From a virus, in the IMG/VR virus record IMGVR_UViG_3300030107_002115, positions 1-64,000 of that record: DNA of 64,000 nucleotides. The stretch is one strand, 5' to 3'. Below are positions 1-7,911 of the stretch, piece by piece. A model generated the notes under the pieces. That model saw nothing but the letters and a program-made list of their open reading frames with translations. It was not told the origin of the DNA and made no database searches. Position 1 is the first letter of the stretch. Each line of letters starts with the position of its first letter. The translations under genes and the position numbers were made by a program.

Positions 1-1583
1 TAAAAACAAATGTAGATGGAGATGAAAATACAGCCATTGGATATGCGGCATTAAATAGTTTTGAAGCTTCAAGTGATGGCGAAGGAAAGAATGTAGCTGT
101 AGGTTCAAATGCTTCTTTTCATCTTGATTCTGGACAATTTAATACAATGGTAGGAACAAGTGCTGGTCTTTCTGCCGCTGGAACAATTACTTATTCTAAT
201 AATACTGGGGTAGGATATAAAGCACTTATGGATTTAACAACTGGAGTTCATAATGCCGCAATAGGCTCAGAAGCCCTAGCTAACCTTACCATAGGAAGAT
301 ATAATATAGCGATAGGTACAAATGCCTTAATTACAGAAGATGTAGGAGATGGTACTACAGCCGTTGGAAATCAAGCTGGTGCTTTTCAAAATTCAAATAC
401 TGATAATGAAGCATCTGCAAATTCTTTATTTGGTTATGAAACTGGATACTATAATGCGACTGGTACAATGAATACTTTTATTGGTTATGAATCTGGTAAA
501 GGGGCAAGTGGACAAAGTAATTCAGCTAATGTAGGCGTTGGATATAGAACTTTAAAAAGCATTACAACTGGTGGATATAATGTAGCGATTGGATACCAAG
601 CTGGAGACGCACTTACTTCTTCTGCTGGGAATGTTTTTATTGGTTCTAGTGCAGGTTCAGCTTGTGTAGATACAGCAAATGCTGTTTTAATTGGTAATGG
701 AGCTGGTGAAGATGCAGATATAGCAAGTGATGGAACAATCGCTATCGGTTATCAAGCGTTAAAGCCTTTACTTGGCGGAACTGATAATATTGCTATGGGC
801 TATCAGAGTTTATTGGCTTGTGTTAGTTCGTCAAACAATCTTGCTATCGGAAAAAACGCTATGGATTCATTAGTCCGATTAGATACTAGAAATATTGCAA
901 TAGGTAACTATAGTATGGATAATCATACTGAAAATGCTTATAATGTAGCTATTGGGTACAATGCTCTAACAGCTATGTCTGCTGGAAATACTGGTACTAT
1001 AAAAGCTACTTATAATACAGCAGTTGGCTATCAAGCTGGTGATGCTTTAGTTGGTGGGTATTCGAGTGGTGGAGGAGACCCTGCAGATGAAGGTATGCAC
1101 AATACATTTATAGGTGCTGAAACTGATGCAAGTGCTACTGGCGGTAATAATCAAACTGTTGTGGGTTATGGAACAACTGGACAAGCAGATAATGCAGTAA
1201 CTCTAGGAAATGCTAGTGTAACTAAAGTTTATATGAGTCAAGATGGCGATGCTGAAATGTATGCCAATGGAACTATTAATACATCAGACAAAAGACTAAA
1301 ACAAGATATTAAAAATACTGATTTAGGTTTGGATTTTATAAATAATCTAAGACCAGTTTCTTATAAACTTAAAAAAGACAAACAAGTAAATAAAATTAAA
1401 TATGGAATTATTGCACAAGAAGTACAAGAAGTATTAAAGAAAACTAATAATCAAAATTTTGCTGGTATAACAAATAAAGGAGATTTTTTAGGTGCTGATT
1501 ATGTTCAGTTTATAGCACCTTTAATGAAGGCAGTACAAGAACTATCAGCAAAAGTAACAGAATTAGAAAACAAACTTAAATAG
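1..1583 (+). CDS. Tail fibre with C-terminal S74 intramolecular chaperone (5' truncated by window)
   Basis: The reading frame is open from base 3 to the stop at 1583, so the gene begins left of the window. Most of it is a run of short beta-helix-type repeats of the pattern (V/A)AIGYxALxxxTTGxxN, typical of trimeric fibre shafts. The last 120 residues read TSDKRLKQDIKNT, LGLDFINNLRPVSY, YGIIAQEVQEV and a coiled-coil ending in AKVTELENKLK. That is the peptidase S74 (endosialidase chaperone) domain, which trimerises the fibre and then autocleaves. Autocleavage is family knowledge, not seen here. It is homologous to the complete fibre at 46212-49139 but clearly diverged in the repeats. Likely role: receptor binding. 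Confidence 0.9.
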   Translation, partial: KTNVDGDENTAIGYAALNSFEASSDGEGKNVAVGSNASFHLDSGQFNTMVGTSAGLSAAGTITYSNNTGVGYKALMDLTTGVHNAAIGSEALANLTIGRYNIAIGTNALITEDVGDGTTAVGNQAGAFQNSNTDNEASANSLFGYETGYYNATGTMNTFIGYESGKGASGQSNSANVGVGYRTLKSITTGGYNVAIGYQAGDALTSSAGNVFIGSSAGSACVDTANAVLIGNGAGEDADIASDGTIAIGYQALKPLLGGTDNIAMGYQSLLACVSSSNNLAIGKNAMDSLVRLDTRNIAIGNYSMDNHTENAYNVAIGYNALTAMSAGNTGTIKATYNTAVGYQAGDALVGGYSSGGGDPADEGMHNTFIGAETDASATGGNNQTVVGYGTTGQADNAVTLGNASVTKVYMSQDGDAEMYANGTINTSDKRLKQDIKNTDLGLDFINNLRPVSYKLKKDKQVNKIKYGIIAQEVQEVLKKTNNQNFAGITNKGDFLGADYVQFIAPLMKAVQELSAKVTELENKLK

Positions 1584-1593
1584 GAGAATCAGA

Positions 1594-1920
1594 ATGAACT
1601 GGTCAGAATACAAGGCAAAAAAAGGCAAAACAGCCAACTTTGCAAAAAAAGAAGTAGTAACTAAAAAAGCTATCAAAGAGGTTAAAGACTCTGATGGTGT
1701 CGTAGTAAGAAAAGCAGAAACAGAAGAAAAAAGAGCCTATGTAGCTATGGTTCAAAAGGCTTGGAATCCATCAACTGGAGAAAAGCTAGATGACCAAGAG
1801 CGTGAATGGTCACTATCTCAGCTTGAATCAGAAAAGAAAAGATATGATGCTGATATGGCTAGAGCTAAAGAGTATAGTGATGGATTAGCAGAGGCGATAG
1901 CAGACTTTAAAAAACTTTAA
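1594..1920 (+). CDS. Small conserved protein downstream of tail fibre
   Basis: A 108-residue, highly charged soluble protein (MNWSEYKAKKG...). It has a central WNPSTGEKLDDQE stretch and a helical C-terminus. It follows the fibre stop by 10 bases with the ribosome site AGGAG in that gap. A nearly identical paralogue sits in the same place behind the second fibre (49150-49476). The constant position suggests a fibre-associated or fibre-assembly function, but I recognise no domain, so this is an inference from context. The fibre/108-aa junction is among the best conserved DNA between the two module copies. Confidence 0.8.
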   Translation: MNWSEYKAKKGKTANFAKKEVVTKKAIKEVKDSDGVVVRKAETEEKRAYVAMVQKAWNPSTGEKLDDQEREWSLSQLESEKKRYDADMARAKEYSDGLAEAIADFKKL

Positions 1921-1939
1921 ATAACAACAGGAGTTAATA

Positions 1940-2185
1940 ATGGCAAAAAAAGAAAAAGAAATGCCTAAAGAACAAGAAGTAACATTATTTGATAAGGCTT
2001 ATAAAGAGTCTGAGTTAAGTGATGAACAAAAGGTAATGATTAATCATGTAGCTGATTTGGACAGAAAGATAGGTTCAAGTGAGTTTAATCTTCAACAACT
2101 TAGATTTGGTAAGCAAGCTTTTTTAGATGCTTTAAAAGCTAGTGTAGAAAAGGAAGATAGTGAAGAAAAAGAAGAAAAAAAATAA
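1940..2185 (+). CDS. Hypothetical small charged protein
   Basis: An 81-residue protein starting MAKKEKEMPKEQEV and ending in a run of Glu/Lys. The middle looks helical and there is no membrane segment. A clear AGGAG lies upstream. The counterpart in the second module is at 49502-49738. The two share the first 12 residues and the FNLxQL region but diverge between them. The 3' end overlaps the start of the next gene by 26 bases in another frame. Function unknown. Confidence 0.7.
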   Translation: MAKKEKEMPKEQEVTLFDKAYKESELSDEQKVMINHVADLDRKIGSSEFNLQQLRFGKQAFLDALKASVEKEDSEEKEEKK

Positions 2186-2423
2186 TCAATCAACATCTTA
2201 TAATATCCCTATAAAGTTTGTCTTTGTGGGGATGTTATTAACTAGTTGTAGTGGTTGGTCTATAATGGGTTACGCACTTGATGAATCTCAAGAAGATAAG
2301 CCCAAGGTATTAAGCACTATTACTGATAAAAAAGGTATTGAACATTTTTATAATGGCAATATAAATAGTGGAGAAAATTGGTGTTATAATCATAATCAGT
2401 ATGAAACTGTGGAGATAAAGTGA
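2160..2423 (+). CDS. Putative lipoprotein of the lysis cassette (o-spanin-like)
   Basis: An 87-residue protein read from a GTG inside the end of the previous gene. A lysine-rich N-terminus (about residues 1-19) is followed by the hydrophobic stretch FVFVGMLLTSC. LTSC fits a lipobox, with Cys as the lipidated residue. The remaining mature part is short and polar. The same layout is found in copy two (49719-49880, lipobox LFSC, conserved GWSxMGYAL after it). It precedes a membrane-anchored coiled-coil gene and lies upstream of the endolysin. Together with the lipobox, this fits an outer-membrane spanin subunit. That role is inference; the sequence is not recognisably Rz1. Confidence 0.6.
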   Translation: MKKKKKKNNQSTSYNIPIKFVFVGMLLTSCSGWSIMGYALDESQEDKPKVLSTITDKKGIEHFYNGNINSGENWCYNHNQYETVEIK

Positions 2424-2746
2424 ATGAAAAACCAAAAACAGCTAGGTCTTATCGCACTAATGTTATTGACGACAACCTCGTTTTATCTTTTAACTTCAAG
2501 TTTTTGGTTAACTGTTTGCTTATTGGCGGTACAATCTTATATGGTTGGTTCAATTTGCAAGAAAGAATTAAAACGATTGAAGATAGCATTGTTATTGCAA
2601 ATGCAGACATTAGGAACTTACTTGCTAAACATGAGTTGGAAGAACGGACTGAACGAGAACAGTTGGCAGAAAAAGTAGCGTTTTACGAAAAAGAATTACA
2701 AATTAATTTAAACCCTATGTCTTGGGGAAAGAGGAAAAAGAAATAA
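2420..2746 (+). CDS. Membrane-anchored coiled-coil protein (i-spanin-like)
   Basis: 108 residues from a GTG that overlaps the preceding stop (GTGA). A polar N-terminus of about 28 residues leads into one membrane segment (FLVNCLLIGGTILYGWF). A heptad-rich helix follows (about 48-95), then a basic end, KRKKK. One TM plus coiled coil beside a lipoprotein resembles an Rz/Rz1 pair, but no family match is claimed. The orthologous gene in the other module is 49873-50193 and starts with ATG at the equivalent codon, supporting this start. A second open frame is nested in it (2424-2678). Confidence 0.7.
   Translation: MNEKPKTARSYRTNVIDDNLVLSFNFKFLVNCLLIGGTILYGWFNLQERIKTIEDSIVIANADIRNLLAKHELEERTEREQLAEKVAFYEKELQINLNPMSWGKRKKK
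2424..2678 (+). CDS. Possible overprinted membrane protein nested in the spanin-like gene
   Basis: An 84-codon frame begins with ATG immediately after the lipoprotein stop (TGA ATG) and four bases after the main frame's GTG. Its product is hydrophobic at the N-terminus (IALMLLTTTSFYLLTSSFW), with a second hydrophobic stretch near 29-42. The second module has an open frame of the same register and length class (49877-50110). It shares LLTT, FW, an Lys-Glu pair and an N(M/I)SWK motif. Part of that similarity may be forced by the overlapping frame. It could be a holin or a nested lysis protein; it could also be chance. Confidence 0.3.
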   Translation: MKNQKQLGLIALMLLTTTSFYLLTSSFWLTVCLLAVQSYMVGSICKKELKRLKIALLLQMQTLGTYLLNMSWKNGLNENSWQKK

Positions 2747-3063
2747 TGGATTTTATGGCTGTATACGGTGAAGCAGGAATGATTGGTGTGGTTGGTGCAA
2801 TGTTTGTTTATTTGGTTATTTCTTTGTCTAATAAATCAGCTAAACAGCAAGAAGTATTAGAAAATTTAAAAGTAGAAAATAAAGGTCAGTCTGAAACATT
2901 AGAAAATATGGAAGGAATGATTATTAAATTAATTAATAGATGGAATACCTCTGATGATAAATTAGATAGAAAATTTGATGCTATAACTAAAGAAATAAAT
3001 GATTTAGACAATCAAGTATCTGAAGTAAAAGGTTCTTTAAGTAGAATTAATGGGAGACATTAA
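2746..3063 (+). CDS. Holin-like membrane protein with coiled coil
   Basis: I place the start at the ATG overlapping the previous stop (TAATG), giving 105 residues. The N-terminus MDFMAVYGEAGMIGVVGAMF runs into VYLVISL, a single membrane segment. A long charged helix follows (KQQEVLENLKVENKGQSETLENM...) ending SLSRINGRH. Copy two (50193-50510) is very similar. One TM segment with a cytoplasmic-type coiled coil, upstream of the endolysin, resembles BhlA-type phage holins. I treat holin as the leading but unproven assignment. The upstream GAGGAAAAAG provides the ribosome site. Confidence 0.65.
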   Translation: MDFMAVYGEAGMIGVVGAMFVYLVISLSNKSAKQQEVLENLKVENKGQSETLENMEGMIIKLINRWNTSDDKLDRKFDAITKEINDLDNQVSEVKGSLSRINGRH

Positions 3064-3137
3064 TGATTATGATTTTAATAATGTTTACTATGTTTGTATG
3101 TATTTTAACAATAACAAATAGAGATATTAATGGATAG
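3063..3137 (+). CDS. Possible 24-aa hydrophobic peptide
   Basis: ATG overlaps the preceding stop (TAATG). The frame encodes a single hydrophobic segment rich in Met, Ile, Leu and Phe, ending NRDING, and overlaps the next ATG. There is no equivalent in the second module, where the next gene follows directly. Translation is possible by coupling, but nothing else supports it. Confidence 0.25.
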   Translation: MIMILIMFTMFVCILTITNRDING

Positions 3138-3276
3138 TTTAAAAGTATCTGGAACAAGTTTTGCAAGTCAAGTAATAGTTTTTATGGATATGTTGCCTTA
3201 TTTTTTAGGAATAGCAATAGCCGTAATGAATATTATTTATTTATACTATAAAATAAAAAAAGTAAAGGAGTTGTAA
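3130..3276 (+). CDS. 48-aa membrane protein of the lysis cassette
   Basis: MDSLKVSGTSFASQ is followed by a long hydrophobic helix (VIVFMDMLPYFLGIAIAVMN) and ends YYKIKKVKEL. There is one clear membrane segment with basic residues after it. The gene is conserved almost residue for residue at 50510-50656, with the same overlap to its right neighbour (TAATG here). Conservation across the two diverged modules shows it is real. A holin, pinholin or antiholin role would suit size and context but is not demonstrated. Confidence 0.7.
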   Translation: MDSLKVSGTSFASQVIVFMDMLPYFLGIAIAVMNIIYLYYKIKKVKEL

Positions 3277-3452
3277 TGTTAGGAAAAGTAGTAGCTCAGT
3301 ATCTATTAGATGAGGAAGTAAAAGCTGATTTAATAGAATCTGTTAATAAATCTGTTAATGTCCCAATGATTAATGAAAAAACAGAAGCTAAAATATTAGA
3401 AGCAATTTGGGAATTATTTGAAATGGCAATTAAAAAAAAGTTGGGGGTATAG
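3276..3452 (+). CDS. 58-aa conserved soluble protein
   Basis: Starts at the ATG overlapping the previous stop and has AAAGGAG upstream. The sequence MLGKVVAQYLLDEEVKADLI continues through a helical middle to EAIWELFEMAIKKKLGV. It has no membrane segment and looks amphipathic and all-alpha. The copy at 50657-50833 differs at only a few positions, making it one of the best conserved small proteins of the cassette. Function unknown. Confidence 0.7.
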   Translation: MLGKVVAQYLLDEEVKADLIESVNKSVNVPMINEKTEAKILEAIWELFEMAIKKKLGV

Positions 3453-3647
3453 ATGACACATTCAATAGTAAGCTTAATCATAGCGTCTTCTTTGCATGGA
3501 CAACCGCTAGAAGAAATTAAACATCAAGAGCAATATGCTATGATGGAAGAAGTAAAAAAGAAAAAGAAAAAAGGTAAGAAGATTGGTGGTTCAAAGGGTA
3601 AAAAATCTAAAAAAGGTTTTTTCTCTAAAGTATTCGGGAGTAAATAA
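3453..3647 (+). CDS. 64-aa protein with hydrophobic start and poly-lysine tail
   Basis: The N-terminal 15-20 residues (MTHSIVSLIIASSLHG) are hydrophobic enough for a signal or short anchor. The middle is acidic, EQYAMMEEV. The end is extremely basic: lysine runs, GGSKGKKSKKGFFSK and FGSK. The second-module gene 50836-51033 keeps the tail almost exactly while the first 25 residues vary. The basic tail could bind nucleic acid or anionic lipid. It starts one base after the preceding stop. Confidence 0.65.
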   Translation: MTHSIVSLIIASSLHGQPLEEIKHQEQYAMMEEVKKKKKKGKKIGGSKGKKSKKGFFSKVFGSK

Positions 3648-3727
3648 TGCCTGCAGGAAAAGGGACTTACGGTAAAAAAAGGGGAAGACCTCCTAAAAAG
3701 AAAACTAAAAAGAAGAAGAAAAAATAA
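3647..3727 (+). CDS. 26-aa AT-hook-like basic peptide
   Basis: Read from an ATG overlapping the upstream stop to a stop overlapping the endolysin start (TAATG at both ends). The peptide MPAGKGTYGKKRGRPPKKKT ends in lysines only. The core KKRGRPPKK matches an AT-hook (minor-groove-binding R-G-R-P). The frame has no equivalent in copy two, where the endolysin follows the previous gene directly. Family knowledge: short peptides of this type occur in other phage genomes. It could bind AT-rich DNA; alternatively it is a packaged basic peptide. Confidence 0.55.
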   Translation: MPAGKGTYGKKRGRPPKKKTKKKKKK

Positions 3728-4107
3728 TGCCAAAATTTGGAAAAAGAAGTAAAGAAAGACTTAAAGGCGTTAACCCTAAATTAGTTAATGTCCTTAATGA
3801 ATTGATTAAAATAATGGATGTTACCATTATAGAAGGATTGCGTAGTGAAGAACGACAGAAAGAGCTGTTGGCTAAGGGGGCTACGAAAGTTAAATATTCG
3901 AAACATATGGAAGGTAAGGCTGTTGATTTAGCTCCCTACCCAATAGATTGGAAGAACAGAGATGGATTTCATTATATGGGTGGCATGATTAGAGGAATTG
4001 CAAAACAACTTGGCATCAATGTAAGATGGGGAGGTGATTGGGATTCTGATGGCGATGTTAAGGATAATGGCTTTGATGATTTAGTCCATATAGAGTTAAG
4101 AGATTAA
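3727..4107 (+). CDS. Endolysin: M15-family L-Ala-D-Glu / D-Ala-D-Ala type peptidase
   Basis: 126 residues and single-domain. The zinc-site pattern of M15 peptidases is visible: SKHMEGKAVDLAP (His and Asp ligands, around residues 59-71) and, near the C-terminus, DDLVHIEL with the final His. Between them lie FHYMGGMIRGIAKQLG and VRWGGDWDSDGD. Family role: cleaves peptide cross-bridges in peptidoglycan at lysis. There is no signal peptide, so export would need the holin-like neighbours. The paralogue is 51033-51431. Adjacent genes overlap by one base at each end, which indicates tight coupling. Confidence 0.9.
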   Translation: MPKFGKRSKERLKGVNPKLVNVLNELIKIMDVTIIEGLRSEERQKELLAKGATKVKYSKHMEGKAVDLAPYPIDWKNRDGFHYMGGMIRGIAKQLGINVRWGGDWDSDGDVKDNGFDDLVHIELRD

Positions 4108-7100
4108 TGCCTAAAAAGTTTTTAAATATTAATGACTTTGGTCGTGGAATCAATACTGTTAAGAATCCAAGAGATTTAAGCGAAGGAGAATATGTTACAT
4201 CAGATAATTTTGATGTTTCCAATAGAGGCGAACTAAGACCAAGGGGCTTATTTAAAACTGCAGTAGATGGTAGTGCTGTAACATTACAAGCTAATACAGT
4301 ACCAAAGCATACAGCATCTATTAACTCTGGCTATGGTTTGTTTTACTTTGAAGCAGATGACCCAGCAACTGCAAGGGGAGTTAGTATAACTGGTAGTGGA
4401 GCTACTGGAGTAGTAGCAGATGGCCCAGATGATAATGGAAAATATGTTTTAATATTTTTTGATAATAATAAAATATTTATTAATGAGGCTGATACTTTTT
4501 GGGCAAGTAATAATTTAGACGGAGGAAATACTAATAATAAAGCTCTTATAAGGATAAGCGGAAGTGTTTCTAATGATGGTATATATAATGTTTCTGGTGG
4601 AGAAAGTTTTTCTGCTCGTGCTGGGGATTTTCAAACATCTGCCGATTTTACACAAATTAACTGCACCACAGATGGAAGTGATACTATTCAATATAGTGGA
4701 AGTACTAATGCAAGTATTGCTGTTGGGCAAGTTGTTACTGGTACTAATATAGCTAATGATACATATATTACACATGTAGTGGGGGGCGATACTGAATTTA
4801 CAATTAATCAAAATGCAACTGGAAGTGGTACTCAGACTTTAACTTTTAAAACACATTTAAATTCAGTTACATTGAATGGTTGTGTATTAACTGTTGAAGA
4901 AACTGGTTTTATTACTGAGCAAGTTGGTAATGGGGTAACTGTTAAAATAGGATTAGAGGGGTTTACTGGAGACAATTTTCTAGCATTAGGGAATATAGAT
5001 GATAATAAAATAGATATATATGCAGATTCTGCAGATGCTTTTACCGCAGATGCTATATCTCAAATGTATTATGATGAAACATATGATATAGATAGTAGTC
5101 CTAAGTTTAATTTTTATTATGCGGCTGGCGTTTTAAGAGTTTCAGATGGTAATTTTCAAAACAGAGCTAGAACTAGGTGGTATGGTAAAATAGACAACAG
5201 ACAACATTTTAGTTATACTGAATCTGGTGCTTCTACTAAAACTATATCAAGAACAATAGAAAGTAAATTCTACGAAGAAGATAATGATTTAGCAGCTCCA
5301 ACTAGTGCTGTTTTTAAAACAGATGGGAACGTAGATGGGACTAATGAATTTCCTACAAATGGAGCTGGGTGGGGTTTAAGCGTAGCAGAAGGCACAGAGG
5401 AAGGTTCTTGGGAAAGTAAAACTTGGGAATTTGCATGTTCTTTTATTTATGATAAAAACCAAGAGTCATTATTAAAAGTTTTTGATACTACTAAAGGTGG
5501 AGGTACGCCAGCTACTGGTTCTACTAATGGTTTTACTAATAGTACTGGGTTTAAGAATCTAATATTTAATGTATATGCAGAGCATAAATTATTAACGTCA
5601 ACTAGTGCATTAGCTACACAAGCTTATGCAGCTGGAGTAACTTCAATTACGACAGACGGAACAAGTGCCGCTAGTACATTGTCAGAAGATTCTGCTGTTT
5701 ATGACCAATATAATAGGCTTATTGGCCATGTAAAAACTATTACAACAGCTGGTACTGTTGTAAATTTCAGAGCTCCTACATTAGTAGGTCTTGGAAATGA
5801 TGATGCATTGTATTATAAAAATGTTTATCCAAATAGAGTTACTGGTGGTAGAATATATATAAGGGAATCTGGAACTACTGAAGATTGGTCTATGATTGCA
5901 GATATAGATATTACACAAGGAGTAAGGGCTAGTTTTTCTGGCGAGTATCTACCTTGGATTCAAGATGATTCTAGCACTCAGCAATTTAGAGTAACAGAAA
6001 GTAGTACAGATAGTGAAAGAGAAAAAGACCATTGGGTACTTTCATTAACAGACCCTAATTTAGATACATATACTAGTAATAATGGTTTTCCACAATCAAC
6101 AACTCAAATAGCATTTGGAAAAGCCGGTTCTGGTTTTAAGACAGCTGTTATATGTAATAGAAGGGCTTTTGTAGCAAATATAAAATATGACGAGGGTAGT
6201 TTTGATACTGAAGCAGAAGAGTTTAAGCATTTTGGCGATAGAATAATGTTTAGTGAAATTGGAAAATATGACACTTTCCCAAATTTAAATTATATAGATA
6301 TGGTTGTAGGAGATGGTGAGGATTATGTTAAATTAGAAACCTACTCAGATAGACTACTTGCTTTTAAACAAAGAACATTACAAATATTAAATGTTTCATC
6401 TCCTTCTCCAGCTAATTGGTTTTTAGAAGATACTGTTGAATTTGCTGGTATTTATAATCCGTATTCTATATGTAAGGGAGAAGATGGTGTTGCTTGGGCA
6501 AATTTAAATGGGTTATTTTTATATAATGGAAGGCAAGTAAGAAATTTAGTAGAGGGTAAAGTAAGTGCAAGTGATTGGTCTAGTTTTTGTGCAGATAGAG
6601 AAATGGTTCTTGGTTATGATTCTAAAGAAGACCAAATTATAATAGTTGATAAAGCATCAGTAGCACTACATGCTTATGTTTTCAATATAAAAACAAATGC
6701 TTTTTCATATGGAAAATACCTAGCTCCTAATTCTAGTGGTTCTTTTACTCCTATTATTACTAATTTTGTTACTACAAGTAAAGGTCAATTAATTTCTGCT
6801 TATGATGTCCAGTCAACTAATTTAGATGGTGGTGGTAATAATACAGTACATATTACAGAATGGGACGAAAGTCCATCTACCTTTGACCATTATAAACTTA
6901 CCACTAAAGATATAAACTTTGGTTCTCCTTCTGTTCTTAAAAAGATTTATAAAATATATATACATTATAGAAGTACTGCAAATGTAACTATTACAGCGGC
7001 TATGGTTTATTATCAAATAGACCAAAATAATACTTGGACAGCTTTTAATTCTGGAACTATGCCTAGGTCTGAATCAAATGGAGCAGGGTATGATATAGCT

Positions 7101-7229
7101 ATCTTTACTCCTTCTAGTACATTTACATGTCAAAGTATGGCTATAAAAATAGAACCAACTGTAACTACTGGTTTATATATAAATGATATACAAATTGAAT
7201 ATAGAGAAGTTCGAAAAAGAGTTAGTTAA
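4107..7229 (+). CDS. Large virion protein, propeller-like (neck/tail)
   Basis: 1040 residues. The N-terminus LNINDFGRGINTVKNPRDL, then EGEYVTSDNFDVSNRGELRPRG, is a pattern seen at the start of many phage structural proteins that bind the neck or tail. The middle is Thr/Ser/Asp-rich beta sequence. Around 740-830 there is GDRIMFSE, YDTFPN, DRLLAFKQRTLQILNVSSP and WFLEDTVEFAG, resembling beta-propeller blades of P22 gp10-like neck proteins. That comparison is by eye. The C-terminus is a beta sandwich. The paralogue at 51431-54001 is shorter (856 aa) because the region after about residue 95 differs. Structural role likely; exact position unknown. Confidence 0.75.
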   Translation: MPKKFLNINDFGRGINTVKNPRDLSEGEYVTSDNFDVSNRGELRPRGLFKTAVDGSAVTLQANTVPKHTASINSGYGLFYFEADDPATARGVSITGSGATGVVADGPDDNGKYVLIFFDNNKIFINEADTFWASNNLDGGNTNNKALIRISGSVSNDGIYNVSGGESFSARAGDFQTSADFTQINCTTDGSDTIQYSGSTNASIAVGQVVTGTNIANDTYITHVVGGDTEFTINQNATGSGTQTLTFKTHLNSVTLNGCVLTVEETGFITEQVGNGVTVKIGLEGFTGDNFLALGNIDDNKIDIYADSADAFTADAISQMYYDETYDIDSSPKFNFYYAAGVLRVSDGNFQNRARTRWYGKIDNRQHFSYTESGASTKTISRTIESKFYEEDNDLAAPTSAVFKTDGNVDGTNEFPTNGAGWGLSVAEGTEEGSWESKTWEFACSFIYDKNQESLLKVFDTTKGGGTPATGSTNGFTNSTGFKNLIFNVYAEHKLLTSTSALATQAYAAGVTSITTDGTSAASTLSEDSAVYDQYNRLIGHVKTITTAGTVVNFRAPTLVGLGNDDALYYKNVYPNRVTGGRIYIRESGTTEDWSMIADIDITQGVRASFSGEYLPWIQDDSSTQQFRVTESSTDSEREKDHWVLSLTDPNLDTYTSNNGFPQSTTQIAFGKAGSGFKTAVICNRRAFVANIKYDEGSFDTEAEEFKHFGDRIMFSEIGKYDTFPNLNYIDMVVGDGEDYVKLETYSDRLLAFKQRTLQILNVSSPSPANWFLEDTVEFAGIYNPYSICKGEDGVAWANLNGLFLYNGRQVRNLVEGKVSASDWSSFCADREMVLGYDSKEDQIIIVDKASVALHAYVFNIKTNAFSYGKYLAPNSSGSFTPIITNFVTTSKGQLISAYDVQSTNLDGGGNNTVHITEWDESPSTFDHYKLTTKDINFGSPSVLKKIYKIYIHYRSTANVTITAAMVYYQIDQNNTWTAFNSGTMPRSESNGAGYDIAIFTPSSTFTCQSMAIKIEPTVTTGLYINDIQIEYREVRKRVS

Positions 7230-7900
7230 TGTCTAGAGATATAAGAAGATTAATAAATTCAGTTGAACCACCTCAATCATTTAGTGAGGGAGCACCAGCA
7301 CAATCTTTACAAGAAGGTGGTACTGTAGTATCATTAGACAAAGGAAGACTTGCAGTTAGGAGAAAGCACAAAGGAATTGTATTTAAATCTATTATGTCTC
7401 GTGATGGTAATGAAATTATTGATAAAAAACTAACTACTAGTGAGTTAGAATATAAAAGAAAGTTTGTAGATTATAGAACATTTAATCATAATTTTGCTAA
7501 AGATTTAGACACAGATGAAACTTACCTTCCTTGGGGCAATAGTGAAGATTTAACTTCTATGAGAAGTGCTCAAGGATATCTAACCCCATTTAAAATGATT
7601 TGCCACAAACTTATCTTTAGACCACCAAATCTAACAGATAATACTGATAATATAACATTTGCAATTAAAAAAATTGATAACGGAGATAACACAGAAGACT
7701 CAGTTTGTAACTATACTTATTCAACTACATTTGTTGATTATACTTCTATTACAATTAATACCTCTGATTGGAGTGCTAGCCCAACTGTTGGAGCTGGCGA
7801 TATTGTTGCAATCACCATTGATGCATCTCATACTGGTATAACGACTTCATCTATGGAGTTTTTTATAACATCAGTTTGGAAAACATTCATAGAAACTTAA
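7229..7900 (+). CDS. Conserved virion protein, 223 aa
   Basis: Overlaps the preceding stop by one base (TAATG). The N-terminal 60 residues are variable and polar. From about residue 65 it contains KGIVFKSIMSRDGNEIIDKKL and DLDTDETYLPW. The C-terminal half, GYLTPFKMICHKLIFRPPNL onward, looks like a beta sandwich. The same C-terminal half in 54001-54705 is almost invariant. That is far more conservation than any other protein of the two modules, pointing to a constrained contact surface within the virion. No named family recognised. Confidence 0.75.
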   Translation: MSRDIRRLINSVEPPQSFSEGAPAQSLQEGGTVVSLDKGRLAVRRKHKGIVFKSIMSRDGNEIIDKKLTTSELEYKRKFVDYRTFNHNFAKDLDTDETYLPWGNSEDLTSMRSAQGYLTPFKMICHKLIFRPPNLTDNTDNITFAIKKIDNGDNTEDSVCNYTYSTTFVDYTSITINTSDWSASPTVGAGDIVAITIDASHTGITTSSMEFFITSVWKTFIET

Positions 7901-7911
7901 AGGATATAATT

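Noticed and set aside
147-147. ATG at 147 as fibre start
   Set aside because: The same frame is open to base 3 and aligns with the second fibre upstream of this codon, so the gene is truncated by the window edge.
200-1200. CRISPR-like spacing of repeats in the fibre
   Set aside because: Repeats are degenerate at DNA level, in frame, and encode a beta-helix; no conserved direct repeat of CRISPR length.
2722-2746. Earlier GTG/ATG start for the holin-like gene (MGKEEKEI...)
   Set aside because: The added residues are the overlapping Lys-rich end of the previous gene; the TAATG start is conserved in both modules.
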